DNA from: Gemmataceae bacterium
GTDB taxonomy: Bacteria; Planctomycetota; Planctomycetia; Gemmatales; Gemmataceae
Length of the DNA stretch: 46,471 nucleotides
Direction: 5' to 3'
Assembly (NCBI GenBank): GCA_026419115.1
Contig: JAOAAA010000011.1
Location: 1-46,471, forward strand
Shown here: in pieces, positions 8,090-16,144 of the stretch
How the letters are laid out: each line of letters starts with the position of its first letter
Position numbering within the stretch: position 1 is the first letter of the stretch
Made by a program: the position numbers and the translations under genes
The notes under the pieces: generated by a model
The model's database searches: none
Seen by the model: the letters and a program-made list of their open reading frames with translations, nothing else
What the model was told of the DNA's origin: nothing

Positions 8090-9322
8090 TTACTTAGTCC
8101 AATCGAACCTTGTCAAGCCCTCTAAATCTCGGATGTAAATTTCGTTCCCAACCGCAACAATATGGGCCCACGTTTCGGCTTTGGAAATCTTTTTCTCCGC
8201 GAGAATCTCGAACTCTTTGGGGTTGGCTTTGATGAGGTACAGGGTCCCATTCGCATCCAAGGCGAGAATTTTATCTTTGCGAGCGACCAAACTCCAGTAC
8301 TCACCGAATCGTTTATCACTGCGCCACGTTTCTTTACCATCTTTGAGATTCACGCAGATGAAACGTCGATCTTTCCCGAAGAAATAAGCATGCCCATCGA
8401 CCACAACGGGGGTGGTCATGTAGCCTTCGTACTTGAAACTCCAAGATTCCGAGGGAGTGGGTTTCCCATCAGCCAAACTCAGGCTAATCATTTGAGTTTT
8501 GCCACCATACGAGCTAGTGAAGATGCCATCCCCATGTTGCACGGGGGTGAGGATGTTCATGCCTTTATCGGCCACAATCGGCTTTTCCCACAAGACGGTA
8601 CCTTCTTTCCGATCCAATCCCGCCAGACGAGAACGGGTCTGGACAAGGAGTTGATCCTGTCCGGCAACACGTCCAAAAACAGGGGAAGCAAAGGCGCTTC
8701 CCATCATTTGATTGGATTCCTTGAGGTTTTTCCACAAGATTTTTCCGGTGGTTTTGTCGAGTTTGACGACCGAAAGGCCTGCTTGAACATAAACTCCCGT
8801 CTCATCGACCAAAGGGGAAGAGACGAATCCAAAGGTGGGTAGCCCCGTACCTAATTCTTTGGCAATATCCACACGCCAGCGTTCTTTGCCGTCTTTCCCT
8901 TCTAAACAAACCAAAACGTCACAAATCCCCGCAACATAAAGGGCTTGGCCATCCCATGCGGGGGTAGCGCGAATCCACGAGCCATTTCGGGCAGCAAAGA
9001 AAGGAACCGTCAACGAGCCAAGCCATTCTTTCTGCCAAATTTCTTTTCCGGTTTTGCGATCCAAGCACCGGACGACTTCTTTCTTCTTATCAACGGTTTC
9101 GGTCGTGAAGACCCAATTCTCGGTCACAATCGGGGTCGAGTAACTAGGGCCAAGGTCCTTGATTCGATAAACTTCCTTGAGGTTATCAAAATTGTCGGGC
9201 CAAGCCTCGCCGGGCGAAATTCCATCGCGGTTGGGGCCACGCCATTGGGGCCATTCCTCGGCGGCCACTAAAAGGGACATACTCAGTCCCAAAACGAGAA
9301 TCGTGAGTCTGTGCAACATCAT
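8090..9322 (-). CDS. Secreted PQQ-like beta-propeller protein
   Basis: 410 residues with a Sec signal peptide (MMLHRLTILVLGLSMSLLVA, cleavage near AAEE). The mature protein opens WPQWRGPNRDG, the usual start of planctomycete PQQ-like/BamB-like propellers. Several blades follow, with WxxxxxG-type repeat ends such as DRKTGKEIWQKEW, LDKTTGKILWKN and LKDGKETWRSD. Family members are periplasmic; most have no shown enzyme activity and the PQQ-binding residues cannot be confirmed here. The first two codons are both ATG; GGAG lies just upstream. A paralogue is encoded at 31185-32471. Confidence 0.88.
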   Translation of the reverse strand: MMLHRLTILVLGLSMSLLVAAEEWPQWRGPNRDGISPGEAWPDNFDNLKEVYRIKDLGPSYSTPIVTENWVFTTETVDKKKEVVRCLDRKTGKEIWQKEWLGSLTVPFFAARNGSWIRATPAWDGQALYVAGICDVLVCLEGKDGKERWRVDIAKELGTGLPTFGFVSSPLVDETGVYVQAGLSVVKLDKTTGKILWKNLKESNQMMGSAFASPVFGRVAGQDQLLVQTRSRLAGLDRKEGTVLWEKPIVADKGMNILTPVQHGDGIFTSSYGGKTQMISLSLADGKPTPSESWSFKYEGYMTTPVVVDGHAYFFGKDRRFICVNLKDGKETWRSDKRFGEYWSLVARKDKILALDANGTLYLIKANPKEFEILAEKKISKAETWAHIVAVGNEIYIRDLEGLTRFDWTK

Positions 9323-9423
9323 CTAACTCCTATGTGTGACCCTATTGTTAGTCGAAAAAATGAAAAAAGTCGAAAGGAATGGATGAGGAAACGAATAATA
9401 CTAAAGAGTGATCTACGAGATTC

Positions 9424-9453
9424 TTGTTTACAGGAATCCAATTTTAGTATAAT
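9424..9453 (+). promoter_or_regulatory. Probable sigma-70-type promoter for the Bax-inhibitor-like gene
   Basis: A perfect TATAAT at 9448-9453 is preceded by TTGTTT at 9424-9429 with an 18-base spacer. The gene's ATG is 28 bases downstream, with AAAAAGGAG between. Confidence 0.5.
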
Positions 9454-9481
9454 GTTATAACCAGAAAAAGGAGTAACCCAC

Positions 9482-10222
9482 ATGTCACAATATCTTCAAG
9501 ACGGCTATCACTACGGTGATGTGGCTGCCAATGCCCCTGTCAGCGAACGAGTTGCCTTTATCCGCAAAACGTATCTGACCCTTTCAGTTTCCGTTTTTGC
9601 CTTAGTTGGGACATTAGCAGCCTTATCGTATCTCGGTCTTGGTCGAGAGATCGTGGTATTTCTTTTCCGGACCCCGTTCATGATGCTGGGTCTCATTGCC
9701 CTGTTCATTGGTGGGGGGTTCCTTGCTCGGTGGATGGCTCGTGCGGAGGCCCCTCCTGCTGTGAAGTACGCCGGCTTGGCACTTTACACGGCCATTCAAG
9801 CCTTGTTCCTGCTCCCGTTGGTGACTTATGCCGAAATTCGCTTTGGCCTGAGCATCATCAATGAAGCGGCTGCGATTACCCTCGTCACCTTTGGGGGACT
9901 TTCGGCCGTGGTGCTGATCACCAAGAAAGACTTTTCTTTCCTTGGTTTTGGCCTAATGGTTCTCAGTTGGTTAGCGTTCGGGATTGTGTTGGTAGCGGTT
10001 GTCGGTGCCCTGACCGGATGGTTCCATCTCGGTTTGGGGATTTGGTTTAGTGCTGCAATGATCGCACTGGCAGCCGGCTATATTTTGTACGATACCTCGA
10101 ATATCCTACATTACTACAGCACCGATGAGCATGTGGGAGCCGCGATTGAACTGCTTGCCGATGTGGTCTTGCTGTTCTACTATGTTCTCCGCTTGCTTAT
10201 GCAACTCCGGAGCCAAGACTAA
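9482..10222 (+). CDS. Bax inhibitor-1/YccA family membrane protein
   Basis: 246 residues with an N-terminal cytoplasmic tail (about 1-30) and seven predicted hydrophobic segments, the layout of the BI-1/YccA/YbhL family. RVAFIRKTYLTLSVSVFALVG is the usual first helix, and the C-terminal part contains YILYDTSNILHYY followed by ALLLFYYVLRLL-like sequence, typical of the family. In other organisms members act as pH-gated calcium leak channels or modulate FtsH-type proteolysis; the role here is not evident. Strong ribosome-binding site (AAAAAGGAG, 9 bases before ATG), its own likely promoter and a terminator just downstream mark it as a single-gene unit. Confidence 0.93.
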   Translation: MSQYLQDGYHYGDVAANAPVSERVAFIRKTYLTLSVSVFALVGTLAALSYLGLGREIVVFLFRTPFMMLGLIALFIGGGFLARWMARAEAPPAVKYAGLALYTAIQALFLLPLVTYAEIRFGLSIINEAAAITLVTFGGLSAVVLITKKDFSFLGFGLMVLSWLAFGIVLVAVVGALTGWFHLGLGIWFSAAMIALAAGYILYDTSNILHYYSTDEHVGAAIELLADVVLLFYYVLRLLMQLRSQD

Positions 10223-10247
10223 CCTTGAATTTCTTAACGGAAAAGCG

Positions 10248-10284
10248 AAAAGGATGTCCCACAGATTGGGGGCATCCTTTTTTT
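10248..10284 (+). terminator. Rho-independent terminator after the Bax-inhibitor-like gene
   Basis: AAAAGGATG (10248-10256) pairs with CATCCTTTT (10273-10281), with CCC/GGG extending the stem inward and a T-run at 10278-10284. It lies 26 bases after the stop codon. Confidence 0.8.
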
Positions 10285-10372
10285 ATCGTGGTTCAGACTT
10301 GGACGCTCATTCCGGAAATGATACCAATTCCCCTACTGACATCAGCAATCAACCCCTCGGAGAGAGAGTTTC

Positions 10373-11545
10373 ATGCCTTATGCAGCCTCCCTATCTACCA
10401 TTCCTGATGCCACTCAGGCCGCAGAGCAAATCTGTCGCGAGGCTTTAGGCCAATTACAAAATGAAATCCCCGATTTGGCATTGGTCTTTTACTCACCTCA
10501 TCATGTGGATGATGGGGCTTCGCTTGCTCGAACGGTTTATAATCGATTAGGGGGGTGCCCCGTTTTAGGCGTACTTGGCGAGTCGATCATTGGGACCTCG
10601 CGAGAGGTCGAGGATAAACCTGCGATCTCCTTGTGGTGCGCCTCATGGGGCAGCCGCGTGGGCGTGCATCCTTTTCATTTGACCCTTGGGGAAACTCCCG
10701 ATGGCCCCAGCTTATTTGGCTGGCCCGATGCTCTTTTTGAAAATGACCTGAATAATGCCCTGATGCTGGCATTTGGAGACCCGTACACGTTCCCCGTTTC
10801 GGAATTATTTCTCCCCACGCTGAACGAAGATTACGCCGGTTTAAGGGTGATTGGTGGTATGTCTTCGTTACCAGGACGAGCGGGACCTTCGACCCTGTTT
10901 AAGAACGGGGAGCTTTGCGATACAGGTGCCGTCGGTGTCTTACTCACAGGAGAAATCAAAGCTCGCACCGTTGTTTCTCAAGGATGCCGTCCGGTTGGAC
11001 GCCCCCTGATTGTGACAAAATGCCGTGAAAATGTGATTCTGGAATTAGGGGGTGAACCTCCTTTGCTTTATTTGCAATCCCTTTTGAATGATCTATCGGA
11101 ACCCGATCGACGTCTCGCCCAAGGGGGGCTGTTATTAGGGGTGGCCGTCAGTGAGTACCGAGAAACTTTTGAGCGGGGGGATTTCGTCATCCGTAATTTA
11201 ATGGGAATCGATCCCAAATCAGGGGCGATTGCCGTCACCGATCGAGTTCGTGTGGGGCAGACCGTTCAATTTCAACTTCGAGATGCCAACGCTGCCACAG
11301 AAGATTTACAACAATTACTCCGACAAGATTTAGCCAAGAATCCTCTTCCGAAAGCGACCCTTCTGTTTAGCTGCAACGGTCGCGGAACCCGTATGTTTAT
11401 CACCCCGAATCATGATGTCGAAATCATTCAAAAGCAAACAGGGGTTCTGCCGTTGGCGGGCTTTTTTGCAGCGGGGGAACTTGGCCCGATTGGGGGACGG
11501 AACTTTATCCATGGCTTCACTGCCAGCATTGCCCTTTTCGAGTGA
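10373..11545 (+). CDS. FIST domain protein (FIST_N plus FIST_C)
   Basis: 390 residues covering both halves of the FIST sensory module, which is proposed to bind small ligands such as amino acids. The N-terminal half has LALVFYSPHHVDDG and GGCPVLGVLGESIIG; the C-terminal half ends with LLFSCNGRGTRMF and PLAGFFAAGELGPIGGRNFIHGFTASIA, the most conserved FIST_C blocks. No kinase, methyl-acceptor or other output domain is fused, and no signal peptide is present, so it is a stand-alone cytoplasmic sensor. GGAGAGAGAG precedes the ATG. The last two codons and stop begin a 26-base tandem repeat. Confidence 0.9.
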   Translation: MPYAASLSTIPDATQAAEQICREALGQLQNEIPDLALVFYSPHHVDDGASLARTVYNRLGGCPVLGVLGESIIGTSREVEDKPAISLWCASWGSRVGVHPFHLTLGETPDGPSLFGWPDALFENDLNNALMLAFGDPYTFPVSELFLPTLNEDYAGLRVIGGMSSLPGRAGPSTLFKNGELCDTGAVGVLLTGEIKARTVVSQGCRPVGRPLIVTKCRENVILELGGEPPLLYLQSLLNDLSEPDRRLAQGGLLLGVAVSEYRETFERGDFVIRNLMGIDPKSGAIAVTDRVRVGQTVQFQLRDANAATEDLQQLLRQDLAKNPLPKATLLFSCNGRGTRMFITPNHDVEIIQKQTGVLPLAGFFAAGELGPIGGRNFIHGFTASIALFE

Positions 11546-11602
11546 ACAAAGCCCCTTGCCAGTTCGAGTGAACAAAGCCCCTTGCCAGTTCGAGTGAACA
11601 AG
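11537..11602. repeat. 26-base tandem repeat over a stop codon
   Basis: Two identical 26-base units (11537-11562, 11563-11588) and a 14-base partial third (11589-11602). Each unit begins TTCGAGTGAACAA, which in the first copy encodes the last two residues and the stop (11543-11545) of the FIST gene. Confidence 0.9.
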
Positions 11603-11774
11603 GCTTTCTTTCGCATATATATCTAGGGGGAAAATACGTTTAGAAGAGAAGAATTGATAATTCTGGTTGATCCTACTTCGTTGAGTTTCCTGAAAAAAGA
11701 AACATCGTTCAAGTTCCGGAAACTTTCCCGTCGATATTAAGGGGGTATTTACTCGCCCCCCATCGGGTTGCGCC

Positions 11775-12875
11775 ATGAATTATGCACGCTTCGGCTTGCA
11801 CCGCTGGCCCTTTCGTCACACGCCCGATACGGATGCTTACTATCCGGCATCGTCGCATGAACATGCCCTGAGCCGACTGGAACAGCTCATCCAACAAGAG
11901 GGCGGCATTGGGGTGGTTCTGGGGCCTCCCGGCATTGGGAAATCGATCCTTTCCCGACGGCTTTTGGAAAACCTCGAAGAAAACATTCGCCCCGTTCTCC
12001 TGACCAATAGCCATTTTGAGAATCGGGCGGCCTTGCTCAAAGCGATTCTTTTCGATCTGGGGCTTCCCTACGAAGGCAAACCTGAGCAAGATGCTCGGCT
12101 AGCCGTCACCGAAAATTGCCTGAATGCCTTTCGGGAAGGGGGCAAAACTCTGATTGTTGTGGATGAAGCCCAGAATCTCAATCCCGATCTTTTGGAAGAA
12201 CTTCGCTTGCTGGGTAACTTAGAAGGCCGAGACGGCAAGGCCGTCCAAGTGATTCTGTTCGCTCTACCGGAATTCCATGAGACTTTGAAATCTCCCAAAT
12301 TGGTGGCCTTTCGGCAACGTCTGGCAGTGCAAGTTTCATTGGAACCGATGAGTTTGGAAGAATCGGCTGACTATTTGGCTCACTTGGTCCGGTGTGCGGG
12401 CGGCAATCCGGATCAGTTTTTCGGGGAAGATGTTCTCGATATTCTGAGTTCTGCCGGTAACGGCAACCCGCGAGTTTTGAACCAAGTCAGCTCGTTGGCG
12501 TTGAATCTCAGTGACGAAAATGGCTCGGACTTTATCGATGCCGAAGCCGCCATCGAGGCGGTGACTCAATTGGGACTCGATCCGCATACCGATCAGGATA
12601 ACCTCATTATCCCTCGGGTTCCCACAGCCATAGAGCGAGAGACTCAGCTTTCCGAAGAAGAGGAAGAAATCGAGTCGGCTGATTCTCAGTTTGGGCCTGT
12701 TGCCGAGAAGAAAACGCTGCCGCTGCCCCCGAAAACGATTCCCTTTAGTGTTCCGTCGGTTTCGATCGTTGAAGAGGGTCCGCAAACCTTTGTCTACGGG
12801 GATGATGTCAGCAATAGCCCCGAACAGATTGGACCGCATCGGACTTGGCAAAGTCCCACCGATCGCGTGGGTTAA
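11775..12875 (+). CDS. ExeA/GspA-type AAA ATPase, secretion/exopolysaccharide locus type
   Basis: 366 residues. The N-terminus MNYARFGLHRWPFRHTPD is typical of ExeA-like ATPases (F-G-L-x-x-x-PF). Walker A is GPPGIGKS (50-57) and Walker B LIVVDEAQNL (Asp130, Glu131); a sensor-type FRQR and a helical lid with SSAGNGNPRVLNQ follow. The AAA core ends near 265. The remaining 100 residues are acidic then Pro-rich with no recognised domain. This type occurs in type II secretion loci (ExeA) and in exosortase/PEP-CTERM exopolysaccharide loci beside a BY-kinase. Here a BY-kinase-like gene follows after 186 bases, which favours the second type. No membrane segment is seen, unlike ExeA itself. Confidence 0.88.
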   Translation: MNYARFGLHRWPFRHTPDTDAYYPASSHEHALSRLEQLIQQEGGIGVVLGPPGIGKSILSRRLLENLEENIRPVLLTNSHFENRAALLKAILFDLGLPYEGKPEQDARLAVTENCLNAFREGGKTLIVVDEAQNLNPDLLEELRLLGNLEGRDGKAVQVILFALPEFHETLKSPKLVAFRQRLAVQVSLEPMSLEESADYLAHLVRCAGGNPDQFFGEDVLDILSSAGNGNPRVLNQVSSLALNLSDENGSDFIDAEAAIEAVTQLGLDPHTDQDNLIIPRVPTAIERETQLSEEEEEIESADSQFGPVAEKKTLPLPPKTIPFSVPSVSIVEEGPQTFVYGDDVSNSPEQIGPHRTWQSPTDRVG

Positions 12876-13061
12876 GCATTTTTGTAAGGGTCTTTTTCGA
12901 TCGAACTCGTTGGTTTCATCCAGAATTGCACACACTTTTGTGAAGTTTCCCCCCCGAGAATTTCGATTCTATACCGCATACTTGACCATCGGGATACGCC
13001 AACCCACGATGCGGATTTTCTCATTCTGCTATATGTTTGAGCTTGACCTTGAGGAATTAGG

Positions 13062-14030
13062 ATGAGTCTGACGTTTGAAGCCCTATCACAAAGACGGACT
13101 CTACGACGTGCCCCGAGCGAAGAACCGGCCGAGCCGCCCCCAGTTGCGATCCCGTTTCCGAATCTCCCGCCCGTGATCGAACTCACCCCGCCGAGTTCGA
13201 TCCCGTTGGTGCCTATCTCAGAGGATGACATTCCGGGAGATAATCCGAACGTTCCTTATTGTGAAGTGGGTGAAAAACGCCCTGCGCCGGCTCCTCTTCA
13301 TGGGCCAAAACTCGTGCCGATGCCATCTCCTGCCGTGGTTCAACCCCACGTTGGCAGTTCCCTACGTTTTGCCTTGCTGCCGGAACCGGAAACGTCCCCC
13401 AACAAAATCCCGAGTTTACCGGAATTTCTCGTGACGCATCACCAGCCCAAGCACCCTTTGACCAAGCAATATCAAGAGCTTCAAAAAGGGATTGCCCAAC
13501 AATTGACCTCGCAACAACCATCTGTGTTGTTGTTTTTGCCTCTGATGCCCGAGGAAAAGTCTGCCGAGTTAATTTTGAATTTAGCGGTCACGCGCACGCG
13601 AGAAAATCAAGGGCGGGTTCTGGTGGTTGAAACCAATCGGCGAAACCATTCCTCAGGGGAATTATTGGGCATTCCCCGTGTTCCGGGCTTGCGAGAATTG
13701 TTGGCGAAATCGGTTCCTTTGGGGATGGCCTTGCATCGATCCGCCATCGATTCGCTGTATATCCTTCCTGCAGGGATGATGGAACTCGACGCCGATGCGT
13801 GGCAACGCCTCCCTCATTTGTTGGATCAACTCCGCACGCGGTTCGATTGGATTCTAGTCGAAGGGCCTTCTGCCACCGATGGTACGTTTCTTCCTTGGGT
13901 GAAACCTAGCCACTCGATCTTTTTATTGTTGACCGAAAAGCAATGGGATTCACCAGCGATTGATTCGACCCGAGATTTAATTGCCACCCAAGGGGGGCAT
14001 CTGCGCGGGTGCATTACTCTGGGTTCCTGA
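13062..14030 (+). CDS. BY-kinase/CpsD-like P-loop protein with degenerate nucleotide site
   Basis: 322 residues. Residues 1-125 are Pro-rich and poorly ordered. From about 137 (KQYQELQKGIAQQL) the protein follows the cytoplasmic domain of bacterial tyrosine kinases: beta-1 plus P-loop, then VLVVETNRRN (A' motif), LLGIPRVPGLRELL, a YILPAG strand, and FDWILVEGPS (Walker B). The motifs are damaged. The P-loop reads PEEKS (163-167) where PGEGKS is expected, the A' Asp is Glu190, and the Walker-B Asp is Glu267. There is no Tyr-rich tail. It therefore probably binds nucleotide poorly, if at all, and may act as a partner of the adjacent ExeA-type ATPase. GAGGAATTAGG precedes the ATG. Confidence 0.8.
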   Translation: MSLTFEALSQRRTLRRAPSEEPAEPPPVAIPFPNLPPVIELTPPSSIPLVPISEDDIPGDNPNVPYCEVGEKRPAPAPLHGPKLVPMPSPAVVQPHVGSSLRFALLPEPETSPNKIPSLPEFLVTHHQPKHPLTKQYQELQKGIAQQLTSQQPSVLLFLPLMPEEKSAELILNLAVTRTRENQGRVLVVETNRRNHSSGELLGIPRVPGLRELLAKSVPLGMALHRSAIDSLYILPAGMMELDADAWQRLPHLLDQLRTRFDWILVEGPSATDGTFLPWVKPSHSIFLLLTEKQWDSPAIDSTRDLIATQGGHLRGCITLGS

Positions 14031-14124
14031 AAGGTCTCGGTTCCTGTGACGCGCTTGATTCTGGATTCCTGATAGAATAAAACCAGTTTTGTCATCCCCG
14101 ACTCCTCTCTCTCTGGGTGCTGAC

Positions 14125-15543
14125 ATGAAGGCAATGGTTACGCCATTCGTAGTTTCTCTCCTCTTTGGAATCGGTCTCACATCGACTTATTGGTTTGATT
14201 GTTCGCCACCGTCTGCGAGTACTCTGTGTACTAGCTCCATGAGAAAACCTATGGTTCAACAACTCACGTTCGCTCCACATGGGCACATTCTCACCAACTC
14301 GGGAGTTTGGTCGCCCGACTCGCAGTGGATTTATTATGATGTGCGCAGTGATCCTGCCGGCTCGGTTTTCGATGGTCAGCGCATCGAACGGGTTCATGTG
14401 GCGACGGGAGAAATTCAAGTGGTGTACGAATCAAGTCGCGGGGCCTGTTGCGGTGTGGTGACGAGCCATCCGCGAAAGGATCAAATCGTCTTTATTCATG
14501 GGCCGGAAGACCCTGATGACGATTGGTACTATGCGCCTTATTGTCGTCAGGGGGTGTTGGTCGATCCGAATCAGCCGCATCAGAAAATCAACCTCGATGC
14601 CCGAAATCTCGTTGCTCCCTTTACCGAGGGGGCCCTGCGCGGAGGAACCCATTTGCACACCTACAGCGGAGACGGGGCACTGATTGCTTTTACATATGAA
14701 GATCACCCTTCGGTTATGCCTCAAGCCGAGCGTATTTCGCCGCATCCTCGAAATGTCGGGGTGAGTATTCTCGGCCATGCGGTGACCGTTCCCAAAAAAC
14801 ATTCCCGCAATCAGGATGGTACGGCTTTTTCCGTATTGGTCACCCAAACGGTAGCGCATCCAAAACCAGGCTCGGACGAAATTTCTCGGGCCTGTGAGGA
14901 GAGCTGGATCGGAGAAGGGGGCTACCTAAAACCCGATGGGACTCGACAGAAATATGCTTTGGCTTTTCAAGGAACGGTGCTCTCGAAATCGAACCAAACA
15001 CATGCTGAAGTTTTTGTTGTCGATCTTCCCGAGAATCTCAAACAACGGGGGCCGAGTGGTCCTCTTTGCGGGGATAGTGGGCAATTACCTCAACCTCCCT
15101 TGGGAGTTATAACAAGGCGGCTCACCTTTACCGACAACGAAAAATATCCCGGAATTCAGGGGCCTCGCCATTGGCTCAAAAGTTCGCCAGATGGTCGGCA
15201 TATTGCCTTTCTAAGGAAGGATGAGAACGGGGTTGTGCAACTGTTCACGATTAGCCCCAACGGAGGTGAACCTGTGCAACGCACCTTTCACCCAAGCGAT
15301 GTGGCCTCGGCCTTTTCATGGCATTGTTACGGCCAACACGTTGCCTACATCATGGATGGTTCGGTATGCGTCACACAAATCGGCACGGGAGTGACGCAAC
15401 GGCTCACCGAAAAATCGAGCATTTCCCCACGACCCGAAGCCTGTGTGTTTTCTCCCAACGGGAGATACATCGCTTATGTTCAACCCGTTGAGGATCAGGC
15501 AGGATGCCATAACCAGATTTTTATCGTCGAGTGGAAGCCCTAA
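14125..15543 (+). CDS. DUF3748 (YidR-like) secreted beta-propeller protein
   Basis: 472 residues from ATG 14125, starting with a hydrophobic segment (MVTPFVVSLLFGIGLTSTYW) that may be a signal peptide or anchor. A TTG at 14089 would add 12 residues ahead of it and is less likely. The protein matches what I know of the YidR/DUF3748 family: VQQLTFAPHGHILTN at the start, GVWSPDSQWIYYDVRSD, and TolB-like blades such as SSPDGRHIAFLRKD and FSPNGRYIAYVQP. The family is uncharacterised; its blades resemble TolB/WD40-like propellers. It starts 94 bases after the BY-kinase-like gene on the same strand, so co-transcription is possible but not shown. Confidence 0.82.
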   Translation: MKAMVTPFVVSLLFGIGLTSTYWFDCSPPSASTLCTSSMRKPMVQQLTFAPHGHILTNSGVWSPDSQWIYYDVRSDPAGSVFDGQRIERVHVATGEIQVVYESSRGACCGVVTSHPRKDQIVFIHGPEDPDDDWYYAPYCRQGVLVDPNQPHQKINLDARNLVAPFTEGALRGGTHLHTYSGDGALIAFTYEDHPSVMPQAERISPHPRNVGVSILGHAVTVPKKHSRNQDGTAFSVLVTQTVAHPKPGSDEISRACEESWIGEGGYLKPDGTRQKYALAFQGTVLSKSNQTHAEVFVVDLPENLKQRGPSGPLCGDSGQLPQPPLGVITRRLTFTDNEKYPGIQGPRHWLKSSPDGRHIAFLRKDENGVVQLFTISPNGGEPVQRTFHPSDVASAFSWHCYGQHVAYIMDGSVCVTQIGTGVTQRLTEKSSISPRPEACVFSPNGRYIAYVQPVEDQAGCHNQIFIVEWKP

Positions 15544-15574
15544 GGCTCCTTCTGCGGTTCTCGGCTTGCTCGAA

Positions 15575-15649
15575 TCGATGAAGTTTTCATCGACATTGAT
15601 AGATACCGGAGTTCCACGAATCGATTGAGTTTTCAACCGAGTTCGTGGT
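15575..15649. terminator. Two tandem hairpins between converging genes
   Basis: First hairpin: TCGATGAA/TTCATCGA at 15575-15593 with a 3-base loop. Second: CCACGAA at 15615-15621 pairs with TTCGTGG at 15642-15648, continuing inward through TCGATTGA/TCAACCGA with one bulge. The two loops share CGAATCGAT and GTTTTCA, so one is a diverged copy of the other. Neither has a T-run, so a terminator role is inferred from position only. Confidence 0.45.
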
Positions 15650-15673
15650 CTGAAAAAGTATCGTCGAATCAAA

Positions 15674-16096
15674 TCAGGCTGTTTCGCAAAGCAACTGCAA
15701 AGAATCTGCAGGAGCCAATTCCCCGCGACGTTCCATAGCGAGGGCTTCTTCTCGAATCGACAAGAAGCCCTCGCGGAGAATACCCATCAATTTGAGTACT
15801 TCCTGTAAGTCGGGGATGGTGACTTTCGAGAGTTTGTAGACAAAAAATTCGTACAAACGAAGATAATTGGTCCCCAGCGTTTCATCGACATCCAAACGAA
15901 CCCCCGCGGCTAATTCGGAGATGATGAGTTGGACCTTCGCAATCAAGGGCATGGCCTGCGGCTGATTCCCGACCTGAAGGAAGAGAATCGCCTTGCGAAG
16001 CCGTTCAATGGCACCATCATAAAGCGCGAGGAGAGTATCAATCCGAGTCATCCCAATCGCAATAGGAGCGGGAGACTTCGGGCGGTAAGGATTCAT
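15674..16096 (-). CDS. fliS: Flagellar secretion chaperone FliS
   Basis: 140 residues, all-helical, typical FliS length. The N-terminal part has NPYRPKSPAPIAIGMTRIDTLLALYDGAIERLRKA, shown here in shortened motifs: the MTRIDTLLALYDGAI helix and the later NYLRLYEFFVYKL helix match the family. FliS binds the C-terminal helices of newly made flagellin in the cytoplasm and keeps it unfolded for export through the flagellar type III apparatus. It starts 48 bases after fliD ends on the same strand. The gene order flagellin, fliD, fliS is the widespread one and supports the call. Confidence 0.9.
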   Translation of the reverse strand: MNPYRPKSPAPIAIGMTRIDTLLALYDGAIERLRKAILFLQVGNQPQAMPLIAKVQLIISELAAGVRLDVDETLGTNYLRLYEFFVYKLSKVTIPDLQEVLKLMGILREGFLSIREEALAMERRGELAPADSLQLLCETA

Positions 16097-16144
16097 AGAG
16101 GTTCCTAATTATTGTTAAATATAAGGCAAGTTTGATACGTTACG

